NCBI GenBank assembly: GCA_032622095.1 | Contig: CP136063.1 | Coordinates: 147,181,379-147,245,378, forward strand | Origin: Siphonodentalium dalli | Lineage: Eukaryota > Mollusca > Scaphopoda > Gadilida > Siphonodentaliidae | DNA: 64,000 bases | Reading direction: 5' to 3' | Part shown: positions 12,567-23,742 of the stretch, piece after piece | Position numbering within the stretch: position 1 is the first letter of the stretch | How the letters are laid out: each line of letters opens with the position of its first letter | Made by a program: the position numbers and the translations under genes | The notes under the pieces: model-generated | The model's database searches: none | What the model was told of the DNA's origin: nothing | The model's input: only the letters and a program-made list of their open reading frames with translations

Positions 12567-12845
12567 TTTTCAAAAATGTCGCTTTCGGCTGACTTGACGG
12601 CATGGGTGTGTGGCCCGCCCCAAATACCACATAGAAACACCCCGACCTCCACCCATCACCCCCCGCGGGTGGTACCACCCCGAGGGGTGAAAATTGGGTA
12701 TGGACCATTTTCGAGAATGGTAAGGATTTCGACCGATTTAACGGAATGTGTGGGTGGCCCGCCATAAATACCACCTAAAAACACTCCTAGCCACCACGTA
12801 TCACCCCCGGGTGGTAGGCCTACCTCCCAACCCAAAACATATAAT
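12567..12845 (+). repeat. ~143-bp tandem duplication, two units
   Basis: Two head-to-tail units share TTGACGGCATGGGTGTG-type sequence, then GTGGCCCGCC, ATACCACMTARAAACAC and a palindromic GGGTGGTACCACCC-like centre. The overlapping frames on both strands here are by-products of this GC-rich repeat. Confidence 0.75.
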
Positions 12846-12889
12846 ATATGGGAGGCCAAATTCACATTTAATAATGAATTGCCACATAT

Positions 12890-13005
12890 TGTGCTTAAGC
12901 GCAAATAGGGCATTTACGCTTAAGCGTAATTAATTACGCTTAATTGCGCTTAAGCGCAATCAATTGCGCTTCGCTTAAGCGCAATCAATTGCGCTTAAGC
13001 GTAAT
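12890..13005. repeat. CGCTTAAGCG palindrome array, left subterminal
   Basis: Repeated ATTGCGCTTAAGCGCAAT-type palindromes, some with CGTAATTA spacers. They mirror the array at the other end of element O and may be transposase-binding repeats. Confidence 0.85.
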
Positions 13006-13321
13006 TGTGACTACTATCTAACCTACCCATAAACTATTAGCATGACCTGGTGTATCACCTAGCAACACAAGATGAGCATTGGGCTAATTTTGACCTGTAC
13101 TCAACAGTCAAACTGTGGGTATGTGTTCAACAAGGAGAATCCCCTAATTACATATTATCAGCATCCCTCTATCCAAAGAATTGATGTCGCCTTCTCGGAA
13201 CTCTAGGAATGTTTTGTATGATGTTTTTAATGTATTTTTGCACAGATTTTAGCCTTTACTATGGTAATATCCTATACATGCATGCTGTGTCACTGCATGA
13301 GGGCTTTCTTACCTCATACAG

Positions 13322-13528
13322 TAATGCTCTATTTAATCGACTTCTTAACCACAGCAGAATTATGGGTAACTTTTCAGGATTTAGTCGGAAATATGGCTTG
13401 TTGCCATTCATTGAAAAGCTCTCGAGAGCTTTCCGATGAATGGCAACAAGCCATATTTCCGACTAAATCCTGAAAAGTTATCCATAATTCTGCTGTGGTT
13501 AAGGAGTCGATTAATTAGAGCATTAATG
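13322..13528. repeat. 206-bp near-perfect palindrome containing element L
   Basis: The sequence reads almost identically on both strands about a centre at CTCTCGAGAG (near 13425). The inner 150 bp (13349-13498) begins CCACAGCAGAATTATGG, ends with its complement, and is bounded by TTAA on both sides (13345-13348 and 13499-13502). The palindrome nevertheless continues beyond the TTAA pair. One half recurs at 63078-63158, also next to TTAA. Confidence 0.85.
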
Positions 13529-13797
13529 TATGGTTTACTTATTGACTTAAATCAGGGGGAAAAAACTCTATTTTCATATTATCAGCATCCCTGCAGCTGA
13601 TCCCTGTCCAAAAAATGGTGTGTAATTACTGGAGCTTTGATGTCTCAGTCCTGAAGCTCTAGTTTTTCTTATTAAATCAGCAGCTCTTGCACAAATCTAT
13701 AGTATTTCCATGATCATATAGTGTGAATGTGGTGTCACCGAGGGCTTGCTTCCCTCATATGGTGTGCCTGTATACTCGAAAATTTAAGAAAATCAAT

Positions 13798-13925
13798 GTC
13801 GCCCCGACTAATACAGAAAGTAATGCTATTGCAAGTAGCCCCAACTAATATATACCGAAGATAATATAATGCTATCACGAATCGCTCCAACTAAAACAGA
13901 AGGTGAGACTATTGCGAGTCAGCCA
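13798..13925 (+). repeat. Degenerate ~52-bp repeat, three copies
   Basis: CGCCCCGACTAATACAGAA, GCCCCAACTAATATATACCG and CGCTCCAACTAAAACAGAAG mark successive units, each followed by a GCTATTGCRAGT-like phrase. Confidence 0.65.
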
Positions 13926-14065
13926 TTTTGATAAAGAAGTTGGGCTAGCTCCCTACCCATCCAAACCAATGAAACCAAGAAGTGACATGTCAATAGGAGT
14001 TAATGCTAAGTTATGGAGAAACCTATTTATTCACCAGGGGTGTTTTGTTACATATAACCATGAAT

Positions 14066-14122
14066 TGCGCTTAAGCGCAAATAATTACGCTTAAGCGCAA
14101 TGATTGCGCTTAAGCGCAATTG
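14066..14122. repeat. CGCTTAAGCG palindrome array, right subterminal
   Basis: Three GCGCTTAAGCGC-type palindromes immediately inside the right terminus of element O. Confidence 0.85.
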
Positions 14123-14150
14123 ATTATTAAATGTGAATTTGGCCTCCCAT

Positions 14151-14971
14151 AATAATAGCTTACTAGAGACTGGGACTCATATAATATATAATAATATATT
14201 AGTCCCAGCTACATGTAGGTAGAAATGTGAACAGTAGACATCCTGAGATACAAACAATATATATTATTGATTGTTTGATTTTCCAACCAGTATTTAGTGG
14301 GGGAATGTGTTGTTTTTAGACCAACAGCAGTATATTCTTCTACTTTTGGTCCAAAGTTTGGTCGGAATGGCTATCGGTTGAACAATTTAGGTTTAGAGGG
14401 TGTCAGGTTGGACATTTCAGTTGGAAATGTTTGAGGTACCATTTGGAAAATTCAACTGGGGGGGGGGGGGGGTGCAAAGTAGTATTTCAAGAACATTTGA
14501 CTTTGGTCTGGTTCAAGGTACGTACATTTGAAAATGTCAAGGTGGACAAACCCAAGTTTCCCAACCACCCACCAATGGGGACCATCTACATGTAGCCACC
14601 TCCCCGGTTATAAGGTATAAGACACATTGGCTACATGGATGCGACTAGAGATCTCCATTGTGGGGGGGGGGTCTCCAACGATAACTTACTATTATTATCA
14701 CAGCTCCCAGTTAGTGGCCAAGACATAAATGCTATTCTCTCCAGTCAATTATTTACCAGATCGACATACTTCTAAGTTAGGAATGAAATAGACAAGACAA
14801 GAGAAAAATGTAATCCTGTCCATTTTGGTCAATACATGTAGGGATTGTAGGCGATCACTACCATAAATATGGTAATATAATTTTTTGCCTCAAGGCGACA
14901 TATCATATTTCTGAATGCCATGCTACATGTAATTAAATATGAAATGTTCCAGATACCATAAAATCTCTTAC
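14151..14971. other. Intergenic DNA, no gene seen
   Basis: Contains long G-runs near 14459-14472 and 14663-14672 and a GGGACT palindrome at about 14167-14206. A related palindrome lies at about 15553-15592; both end ATTAGTCCCAGCTAC. No coding sequence is visible. Confidence 0.5.
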
Positions 14972-15514
14972 AGGTACCGGTACTTAATCCGATCAGAGGG
15001 TCCCCATATAATCACATTCCAACAACAACATTTTTTGAAATGACGCTTCAGTTTTCAGAATCTAATAATTGCCCAAAAATAATGAAAAGCACCATCAACT
15101 ATAGTATAAAATTGCACAAAACCTGTTATTTATCAACATTTTGTTCAACGAAATTTTACCGGTTTGTCAAATATCTGACACAAAAAGCCACTTGATTTTA
15201 GAGTTATCCATCTTTGCCCGCAATTTGGTCAATGAAATTCTTCTCGATGACTTTCTATTTTGCCGGTTTGTCAAATATCTGACACAAAAAGCCACTTGAT
15301 TTTAGAGTTATCCATCTTTGCCCGCAATTTGGTCAATGAAATTCTTCTCGTTGACTGTCTATTGTGCCACTTAAATTAAAATAATAGATTTATAACATCG
15401 ATATCTGATCACTCTGAGCTGTGGTGGGTGGGTTCCTCGACTCGAATCAAATATTTTTTACCCCCGAAGTCAAGGAAATAGTAATTTGCGACCGTTAATT
15501 CGGATTGAGTACCT
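14972..15514 (+). mobile_element. MITE D, copy D1
   Basis: Termini AGGTACCGGTACTTAATCC on the left and GGATTGAGTACCT on the right are inverted partners, with TTAA directly after the right end. The left flank reads CTTAC and has lost or never had TTAA. It shares with D2 and D3 the blocks GGTCCCCATAT, TGTTATTTATCAACATT, TCGATATCTGATCAC and TTCCTCGACTCGAATCAAAT. It is longer than its relatives because of an internal 104-bp tandem duplication. No coding frame. Confidence 0.8.
15159..15360 (+). repeat. 104-bp tandem duplication inside D1
   Basis: CCGGTTTGTCAAATATCTGA starts at 15159 and again at 15263. The two units are nearly identical through TCAATGAAATTCTTCTCG, so the duplication is recent. 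Confidence 0.9.
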
Positions 15515-15518
15515 TTAA

Positions 15519-18329
15519 GATCTAACAGCAACCATATCTCAACCCCACTACAATCTGGGACTAATATATGTTATACATGTATTAGTCCCAGCTACGGTAC
15601 AATCAGTGAACATGATGAATAATTTTAACAGCATCTGAAAATGAAAGAAACATCCCACACCTTGTCTACGATATAATGAAAGCCATAATTGTAAATCAAT
15701 CAGCTCTGCGTGTACCGGTATACATGTATATGTACACATATTGGACCCACATGAATTGCTATATTCTCCATGTTAATTTAAAACGAGCGCACCACTTTAA
15801 CAAACTCATTATTGAGTATTATATCAATAGCAATGTGTTTGATAAAGTGGCAAGGTCATTTTAAATTTATACTCCTTTTAACATCAGTAGGCCTACACAA
15901 TCATTCGTTGCATAACTTTCATTAAATTTTCCTAGTACTGAATATAAACAGTACTGGTACAATAACACTAGCAGTACTGGAACCGACCATACTGTACATG
16001 TAGGTGTCTGGCCTGTTTATTACCTTTTTAATTTGTTCTGATACATCAGGTAATATAATAAATGATAGTTCATTCAGACAACATCCTCTAAGTTGCGTAA
16101 TAATAGAGACAAACTAATAATAGTGATGGTGGGATTTTTTAGCTAAAATTAATAATAGTAACCACAGCAATTTCACTCTATGTCTCTTAGTGATCTGATC
16201 ATGGGAAGTGTTCTCCAAATATAATAACAGTGTTGACACTATCATATTATTGACACTATTATTGCACATGAGAGTACCGTTACTAGTACATGTAGATGCT
16301 AATATGAGTAAGTCATTATCAAGTCTGGCTCTTCTTGAATTCAACTATCATAGTGATATTCAACTACATGTATTATATCTTAATTGTACTACCATACACA
16401 ATGTATACTGGTACGGTATATACGTAAACTCCAGGTTTTCTCTATTTTTACTAAAACTTCATGGAATCATCTCACTTCGTAATGCACAACCACTTAAAAT
16501 GTACATATATATAACACTATAATTTTAACAGAGCAAATGAGAAGGCATCATATTCCAATATAAAAAGAATTCTACAGCTTATTACAGGAGACCTGTTTAT
16601 TTCATAATGGCAGAAGTACATGTGCATGTACCGGTATGCCATTTGAATGACATTATAAATAACTTCTCACCAAGATGATTTCAAAATTCTAACTACTAGT
16701 ACAAGTAAATCAGTTAAATAATCAAAAATGCCAGCACCGATATATATACTGTACTTAGTACATGTAGTAGGTACCGTACATGAGATATTTTCACCACTTC
16801 ATAATAGTTGAATATATACGGTACATGTACCGGTACAATGGAATTCAAGTTGTGTCAGACCTGTTGTTTGGCATAAACAATGTACCAGTAAGTGACTTTG
16901 GTGATCACTGTTAGTCATTGATTTTGATAACATAAGTTCATGATTTTTACAAAATAATTTTAATGAATCAAAACCATGTGCAGCCGCATGTGTAACATGT
17001 AACTGTCTTTGTCCATTACTCATTATCCAAGTCTGGTTTAGTCTTGATCTAATGATCAAAGGCGGAATGTTACTAGTATGTACCGGTAACTTATGATCAT
17101 GATCCGGGAGTCTGGTGAATTATAATCCATTTCACAGCATTGTCCATGTCTGCATGTTTCATGACATGTTTGGTAAACATCCTCACTCGATTCACTGACA
17201 CTGGTGAGTGGTGCCATTGCCATTCTGATTCTCCAATCTCCATATCATGTTCTACCCTTCACAAGTTCACACACATGTAGCTACTGTACTTCTAATCAGT
17301 CTAATGTACTATGCAGAATGATAGAATCTGAATTCTGAACATTCAATGACCTTTTACGGCGTCAGCGTTGACTGCATTTCAGCGTTGACTGCATTTCAGC
17401 ATTGAAGGGCTGAGGAGTCCAGAATAGAACTATAATCATCATATTTTGCAATAATCATTACATTCACATTGTTTGCATTCTTCCATTGCCTTGGCTTGGG
17501 TCAATCAGTGCTATTCACTTATTCGAGTCAATGTCCATGATAATAACAGTTGAATACGGCATAGCCTGACCTGCCACACTCAGTGACTCACACACAGTGT
17601 CTGTGACCAGTCCAGTGTTAGTTCAGTCATGAACGTAGTGCGTATCCTTCTACGCTGGAAGCAGCAATCTGCGAAAGCGGTCATGTCAGTGACCAACTTC
17701 ACAAAGTGAAAGTCCAGTGTGCGATATTCGGATTGGTCCCGTCACTTCACATGATATTTTCTGATAATTAAGCGGTATTTCTAACATCCAAACGGGTTAA
17801 AACAGTCTATATCTAATCCGTTATGTACACGAAAGAATGAGATACACATTTTCTGCGAATAATGAACGAAACAAGCAGATATGACAGATGAAAAAACTAT
17901 TTATTTTTAACACATAAAAATTCCACACCGGAAGTTCGGCTGCGCATTGCGAATGTGCAGGGGTGGCGAATACGGACTGTGAAATAACGTACTCTAACTC
18001 TGGGAACAATTTATCCCCAATTTCATGCACAATAATGTTTAAAAATTATCATAACATATTCGACTTGTTTTTAATTTGTTTTCATGAAAAGGAATGATAA
18101 AAGGCACAATAACCATATCTAGAACGACAAATAAATCCAAATTATCCATTTCCCCGTAAAATTTCGGTCAGGCAAGCGAGGTACAAAAATGTATGAATCT
18201 GAGTACGAAAGTCAGAGTGTTCCTCTATCGTATTGCAATAATCGCCAACCTATTATAATATAAAAAAGCTATGCAGGGGGATAACTCGGAAAAAAAATTA
18301 TTGTTGCGGAAAAATTCTCATTGTGAGAC
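15519..18329. other. Intergenic DNA, no gene seen
   Basis: AT-rich sequence with many TACATGTA and TACCGGTA words. A 19-bp phrase, CAGCGTTGACTGCATTT, is repeated in tandem near 17365-17400. Frames of 60-104 codons have no recognisable domain. Of the long stretches here, this is the one most like unique host DNA. Confidence 0.5.
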
Positions 18330-18655
18330 TTTAACATTTTAATTCTTATATTTTAATTCTATTTACATCATATTTACATTCTAGAAACATTCTAGAAACA
18401 TTCCAGAAACATTCTATTAACTCTAACTTAATATTTTAATTCTTACTTAATATTTTAATTCTAACTTAACATTTTAATTCTTATATTTTAATTCTAACTT
18501 TACATTTTAATTCTTACTTTACATTTTAATTCTTATATTTTAATTCTATAATTGTTGAAATTGAAATGAGCATAAAACGGATCTCAGAATTGAAAGGCAA
18601 AAATTAAAACAAACATAAAATGGATTCTAGAAGTTGTAATTGTGACTCTAATAAC
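18330..18655 (+). mobile_element. Element F, copy lacking its left end
   Basis: TTAATTCTAACTTAACATTT units are followed by AACGGATCTCAGAATTGAAA and the right terminus GTTGTAATTGTGACTCTAAT. These match the complete copy at 38303-38920. The GTTATTAGGGTCAC left terminus is absent. Confidence 0.8.
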
Positions 18656-19105
18656 GCGCTGCACTTCTGTAACAATTATAACGAAAGGGGTCGCTGCGAT
18701 CGGACGGCGTGACACGACAATCTGCGGAATGGGATGGAATATGGAATAGAACGACAATCTGCGGAACAGAACTTCAAATTGCGTGTAACGGTCGATATCT
18801 CGAGGAATACAACACATAGAGGGCTCCGTTTTGTGATTAACGAAAGGCCCACATTCGCCCTATCCACACATATTAACCCCGCCACTGACCGGACACCAGA
18901 AGTTGTATTATTTGGTCGACAACTGACCTAACATGAAAGTTGTCGAAATCAAGGACGTGGAACAGCTGTAGAAATGCATTTTTACAGCGATAACACTATG
19001 CCCACAAGCAGACTTGGTATTAAAATGAAGTTTATCATCTATTGCACAGCAAGAGACCGATTAACCCACCCATGTGAAGGTGCCATGAAACACGAAAAAC
19101 TGCGT
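18656..19105 (+). repeat. Segmental duplication, copy 1 (copy 2 at 38921-39375)
   Basis: About 450 bp starting GCACTTCTGTAACAATTATA matches 38931 onward with scattered substitutions, through GAAAAACTGCGTTCGA. It directly follows an element F copy in both places. Overlapping frames such as one of 104 codons in copy 2 are not conserved as protein. Confidence 0.85.
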
Positions 19106-19450
19106 TCGAGGGAGGTTCTCATATTATACGCCAGTCAAACACGGGTGAGGTTCTCATATGAGAACCTCCCCCGCGTATGACTGGTAGATAATATGAGAAC
19201 ATCCCTTGCGTATGACTGGCGGATAATATGAACCTCCACCGCGTATGACCGGCGGATAATATGTTCATATGAGAACCTCCCCCGCGTATGACCGGCAGAT
19301 AATATGAGAACCTCCACCGCGTTCATATTATTCACCGGTCATACGCGAGGGAGATTCCTATATGTGCATGGGGGAGGTTCTCATATTATCCGCCGGTCAT
19401 ACACGGTGGAAGTTCATATTATCCGCCGGTCATACGTGAGGATCAGACCA
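19105..19450 (-). repeat. TCATACGCGG minisatellite, cluster 1
   Basis: Units of roughly 30-45 bp combine a GGTCATACGCGG core, GGAGGTTCTCATATGAAC and ATTATCCGCC, some in inverse orientation. The block 19140-19475 is the reverse complement of 42224-42545, including the flanking AGTACGTTAATCC. Confidence 0.85.
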
Positions 19451-19760
19451 AGTACGTTAATCCGTAAAATAAAGGTACATGACTGACTTCAGGAAATAAT
19501 TAGTTGATGTTGCTAACACTAATAACAAACACTTTACAATCATGTACGATGATGATAAATTCATTTTTATAATGAAAAATGAAGACAAAGTAATTCCGTG
19601 TGCAACATCGACAATGTTTAGAAACCAATTCAGGTACTGTTGTCATAATGTCAACACGTAAAGACGAAACATCTATTTGTTCCCATTTAAACGTCTTCAG
19701 ACGCATAGTGTAGCTAGTAGTATATTGGGAAAACGACAGCCCACACTGACTAATCGCGAT
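19451..19760. other. Intergenic DNA, no gene seen
   Basis: Spacer between the minisatellite and element N. An 89-codon minus-strand frame has no recognisable features. Confidence 0.45.
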
Positions 19761-20599
19761 ATAGACCATTTTACAGATAGCGGGAATGATGCATTGTGGG
19801 CCAGAAAGTATCCAAACAAAGCCACGTGCTTTACGGCCGCATGCATTTACTATGGGGGATTTAGGGTGGGTCTATAAAACTAATTATAACTTTGGTATCT
19901 GTCATAGTTTACGCGAGAAATTTTAAACATATATCAGGGACATGTATCCCTTCTAGAATGTTCAAAAACATTTCCAGTTGCTTGTCGTATTTTAATTGAT
20001 TTTATGCGATGAAATAATGCGAAAATTCAGAAAATTGCACTAATTTCTCAATATTTTGCGGTTTTAGTAAACGCCTGATAAAAGTCGTTCTATTGGGAAT
20101 TGTTTCACTAAATTTTCAGAGAATATAGAGTAAACACAGTACTATCGGAATATCGTAAAGGAGTTCCGTGCATTTGGGATTAATTAACCCTCAGACTGCC
20201 GAAGCTGCCGTCAATAAATTCGCTTTTTCGTGTTCGACGAAAATGAAACTTGTCTGTTTAAAGGTCCCATTTTCGTGTCGAATGGTGATAGAATCTCCAT
20301 TTGTCAAGTTCATGGATAAATTACATCACACTTAATCGGCCTTTGTCTCTATCACCCTATAACCGATGGCCTTTATTCGGGTAGGTAAAGTCTATGGGGC
20401 GAGGTACATTTTGGAATGGCTCCCTTTGTAAAATGTATTAACGCAGTTTAGTTCAGATAATGACTATTTCCATTGTCGTGAATGTGATTTCGCTGTAGTT
20501 GGCTAAAATGTCCATGCTATGACATCATTCACTGAGGAGGGCTATAGCCCACCTATGGGCTGATTGAGGAGGGTTGGTCTTAGCCCGCCCGAATTTCTG

Positions 20600-20760
20600 A
20601 GAATGCCAGCCCTGGAAAGCCCATAACTCCGAAGGCCCGATTCTCCGAAACCCCATAATTCCGAAGGCCCGATTCTCCGAAAGCCCGATTCTCCGAAAGC
20701 CCATAACTCCGAGGGCCCGATTCTCCGAAGGCCCGATTCTCCGAAAATCCAAAATGAACT
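20600..20760 (-). repeat. TCCGAAGG-type minisatellite inside element N
   Basis: GCCCGATTCTCCGAAAG and GCCCATAACTCCGAAGG alternate in a ~22-bp periodicity. The three overlapping minus-strand frames that repeat FGESGLR are translations of this array. Confidence 0.85.
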
Positions 20761-21096
20761 AGAATGCACTCAAAACACCCCATGTAGTCGAACATGCACA
20801 TAGCGAAGGGTATATGCTTATAGCAGGGGACCACATGTTTCACGGTTAGACACATTGCACCCAAACCAACGCATATACCAGTGGTGGTATCAAGCCCGGA
20901 AATAAGGTGCCTGACATTTGCAGAATGAGGTCCCCAGAGGGTGAATTTAGAGATATTACCCCGCATAGCGGCTAGCATCACCAAATTCACCCTTTGCTAG
21001 GGGACCTCATTCTGTTCAGACATTGATCGGGTAGGGTTCAGTAGTCCGAAGGTTCAGTCCGAAGGTTCACTAGTCATTCCATATATGTCGCATTAG

Positions 21097-21262
21097 GGCG
21101 TTTAAACGCCGTAATTAGGGCGTTTAAACGCCGTAATTAAGGCGTTTAAACGCCGTAATAGGGCGTTTAAACGCCGTAATTAGGGCGTTTAAACGCCGTA
21201 ATTATGGCGTTTAAACGCCGTATTAGGGCGTTTAAACGCCGTAATAGGGCGTTTAAACGCCG
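21097..21262. repeat. GGCGTTTAAACGCC palindrome array, eight copies
   Basis: Eight perfect GGCGTTTAAACGCC palindromes are separated by GTAATTA-type spacers of 6-8 bp, giving a ~21-bp period. It is the third distinct short-palindrome array in the window, after GAGATATCTC and CGCTTAAGCG. Confidence 0.95.
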
Positions 21263-21473
21263 TAATTATTATTTTATTTGTGGCGCTACAGTGCTTCCGT
21301 ACTATTGTGATTCTTTGGTGAGCACGCAGTGAACACAAGTCACACTTTGCCAAATTCGTGCCGTATATATCACACATGTTTAGTATACATGACACGTCGT
21401 CACTTTCGGTGAATTGTTGAAACACAAGTGAGAACATCTAACGGAAGTTTTATGGGGTATATAAAATAGAAGC

Positions 21474-21725
21474 ATGGCCATGCAGTTGATATACAGACAG
21501 CGAACTAAAAACCTTCCTAAACGACCGTGGTGTTCCGTCAACTATAGACGAAAAAAAGATGAGAAAGTGCAGCTAGCCGAGTTGGCACACAACCAGAAAT
21601 TTCCAGTTATTCAGTCGGCAGATGATCAACAGAAAACGGTTAATACCCAAAAGCAAAGTTGTTATGCCTGGAGTTTTTGTTGTCTCTTAATAAATGCTCA
21701 GATTCTACATACAATGAAGATGTGA
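21474..21725 (+). CDS. Unrecognised 83-codon frame in element N
   Basis: The frame begins at ATG 21474, and a GGTATATAAAA box lies about 15 bp upstream. Residues ~13-50 are basic and hydrophilic (NLPKRPWCSVNYRRKKDEK). A second frame from 21659 carries on with a hydrophilic stretch (DVKFKIVRQIDPKKYFVEI), which could mean a frameshift or a short intron near 21680. I do not recognise the family. It lies between the inverted arms of element N, so it could be a remnant of that element's protein or a chance frame. Confidence 0.25.
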   Translation: MAMQLIYRQRTKNLPKRPWCSVNYRRKKDEKVQLAELAHNQKFPVIQSADDQQKTVNTQKQSCYAWSFCCLLINAQILHTMKM

Positions 21726-22012
21726 AATTCAAGATTGTTCGCCAGATAGATCCAAAGAAATACTTTGTTGAAATCTCTTTCCATATTTTGCTGTATTTAT
21801 GCAAAACGTGCATCTCCATCTTAACACATCGATGTAGATTGAAAACGACATATTTGCGGTCATGTAATGAGAACATAAACGCTCTTTATTGGTTCCGTTT
21901 TATATGGTATAAAATGACCTTCCGAATTACTCTAAACTTGAAAGTTTTAGTAGGAAATCAATAAACTTATAGTACATGTACGAATATTCATATCAAATTA
22001 AATAATACTCAC

Positions 22013-22071
22013 GTTTCTGGGTTATTTCGGTCATTATTGCAACCGAAAACTGCACAGCGATTTGAAGGCAT
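22013..22071 (-). CDS. THAP-domain first exon (fragment)
   Basis: ATG at 22069-22071 opens the peptide MPSNRCAVFGCNNDRNNPE. This matches the start of a THAP domain: Met-Pro, then a Cys pair spaced C-x4-C followed by an Asn. The THAP domain is a C2CH zinc-binding DNA-recognition module found in host regulators and in P-element and Kolobok transposases. The exon ends at GAAAC followed by a good splice donor, GTGAGT (22007-22012). I found no matching second exon with the FHxFP and C-x2-H parts within about 600 bp downstream. It sits between the arms of element N, so a transposon origin is plausible. It may be a broken remnant. Confidence 0.5.
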
Positions 22072-22529
22072 TTTCAATTTATGATTTTGTAAGGGTAGTA
22101 TAGATGGGCACGAAGCGAAGTGATTTTGTTGAATGAGAGTAGAAGGGTGCGAAGCGCCCGGGATGGTCGAAAAGATCGAGAGATCTTCTCCTTCGCCCCG
22201 GTGATTTTGTTCTCCAAACCAAGTCGCATATATAGCATTTTCAGACAACTTTTGAAGAAACCCTAGCATATGGATTAGGTTCAACCTAATCATAGCAAGG
22301 GCTTCGTTTCATACAGTTAAACAAACAAACGACGGCAAGACCTCCACTAGTGTGTTGATAACTGTTGTGAAAACAATACTTATTCGACGTGATGTGCAAC
22401 CGTCACAATAGACATGAAAGAGAATCACCTCGCCCTCTCACATGCTTCAGTTGCCAGTTAAAACATGAAGTTTTTCATAAAACAGTTTCATTTTCGTGAA
22501 ACGCATGCGAAGCCAGATGTGCGAAGAGA

Positions 22530-22712
22530 GAATTTATTGACGGCAGCTTCGGCAGTCTGAGGGTTAATTAATCCCAAAGGCACGGAACTCCTTTAAGATA
22601 TTCCGATGGTACTGTGTTTACTCTATATTCTCTAAAAATTTGGTGTAAAAATTCCTAATAGAACGACTTTTATCAGGCGTTTACTAAAACCGCAAAATAT
22701 TGAGAATATTAA
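22530..22712 (-). repeat. Internal partial copy of the element N arm
   Basis: GAATTTATTGACGGCAGCTT through CAGGCGTTTACTAAAACCGC repeats 23103-23280 in direct orientation with ~10% divergence, and is inverted relative to the left arm. Confidence 0.8.
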
Positions 22713-23610
22713 AAATCTTTTTGCGCAAAAGCGCCGGTAAGCGATAAAGAGCGTTTTCATTTATAATCATTTTTACTCGTTTTCAAAACTGATGTATATT
22801 GTTTTGTGAATGCTCATTGGTCACGCTATTTATTTTACGTAGTTTTTTTCTGTTGTATTTGAACATTTGTTACACAGGCTTCACGATTATTAACTTCAAC
22901 TGATAAGCGCCGACTGCTACGCGCGCAACAGTTTGTCTCAAATAAATTGTTATAAAAACACAGGTTTATGGCCGCGGACATAAGCCGATTAAGTGTGATG
23001 TAATTTATCCATGAACTTGACAAATGGAGATTCTATCACCATTCGACACGAAAATGGGACCTTTAAACAGACAAGTTTCATTTTCGTCGAACACGAAAAA
23101 GCGAATTTATTGACGGCAGCTACGGCAGTCTGAGGGTTAATTAATACCAAATGCACATAACTCCTTTACGATATTCCGATAGTACTGTGTTTACTCTATA
23201 TTCTCTGAAAATTTAGTGAAACAATTCCCAATAGAACGACTTTTATCAGGCGTTTACTAAAACCGCAAAATATTGAGAAATTTCTGAATTTTCGCATTAT
23301 TTCATCGCATAAAATGAATTAAAATACGACAAGCAACTGGACATGTTTTTGAACATTCTAGAAGGGGTACATGTCCCTGATATATGTTTAAAATTTCTCG
23401 CGTAAACTATGACAGATACCAAAGTTATAATTAGTTTTATAGACCCACCCTAAATCCCCCATAGTAAATGCATGCGGCCGTAAAGCACGTGGCTTTGTTT
23501 GGATACTTTCTGGCCCACAATGGTCAAAATGGTTATCTGTAAAATTGTCTATGGCATTTCAAATTCCATTGTCCAGTAAACGCCAATAATATCCGTAATT
23601 GTAGGTGCTC

Positions 23611-23742
23611 CAAATAGTCATACTATGACTTACAAGATTCAGAACAACTATCTGAGCGTATTCTGATTTGTCACATTCACAGCTTCCGTCTCTTCACCGG
23701 ATTAAGTTATCTCGCTCACACCAACAATGTATTCTACACTTC
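23611..23742 (+). repeat. Dispersed repeat, copy 2 (relative at 4410-4545)
   Basis: Diverged counterpart of 4410-4545. It fills the gap between elements N and E1. Confidence 0.55.

Larger units (their letters stand above)
12848..14150. mobile_element. Element O, 1.3 kb, ATGGGAGGCC inverted termini
   Basis: The left end ATGGGAGGCCAAATTCACAT followed by TTAATAA is matched in inverse orientation at the right end by ATGTGAATTTGGCCTCCCAT. Just inside each terminus lies an array of CGCTTAAGCG palindromes (12890-13005 and 14066-14122). The interior holds a 206-bp palindrome (13322-13528) and a three-copy ~52-bp repeat (13798-13925). There is no transposase frame, so this is a non-autonomous DNA transposon. 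The target duplication is unclear because the flanks are AT-rich (ATAAT-like on both sides). Confidence 0.8.
19761..23552. mobile_element. Element N, 3.8 kb with ~575-bp inverted arms
   Basis: The left arm (19761-20341) is matched in reverse complement by 22982-23552, sharing ATTTTACAGATA, ATGCATTTACTATGGGGGAT, AACTATGACAGATACC on one strand, and GCCGATTAAGTGTGATG. A third partial copy of the arm lies at 22530-22712. The interior holds a TCCGAAGG-type minisatellite, an eight-copy GGCGTTTAAACGCC array, a TATA-like box with an open frame, and a THAP first exon on the minus strand. The ends read ATAGACMATTTTACAG and no clear target duplication was seen. The structure suggests a large DNA transposon, possibly once THAP-encoding. 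Confidence 0.7.

Noticed and set aside
20525-20990. Gly/Ser/Arg-rich frames repeating FGESGLR as a repeat protein
   Set aside because: They are translations of the ~22-bp TCCGAAGG minisatellite in all three minus frames.
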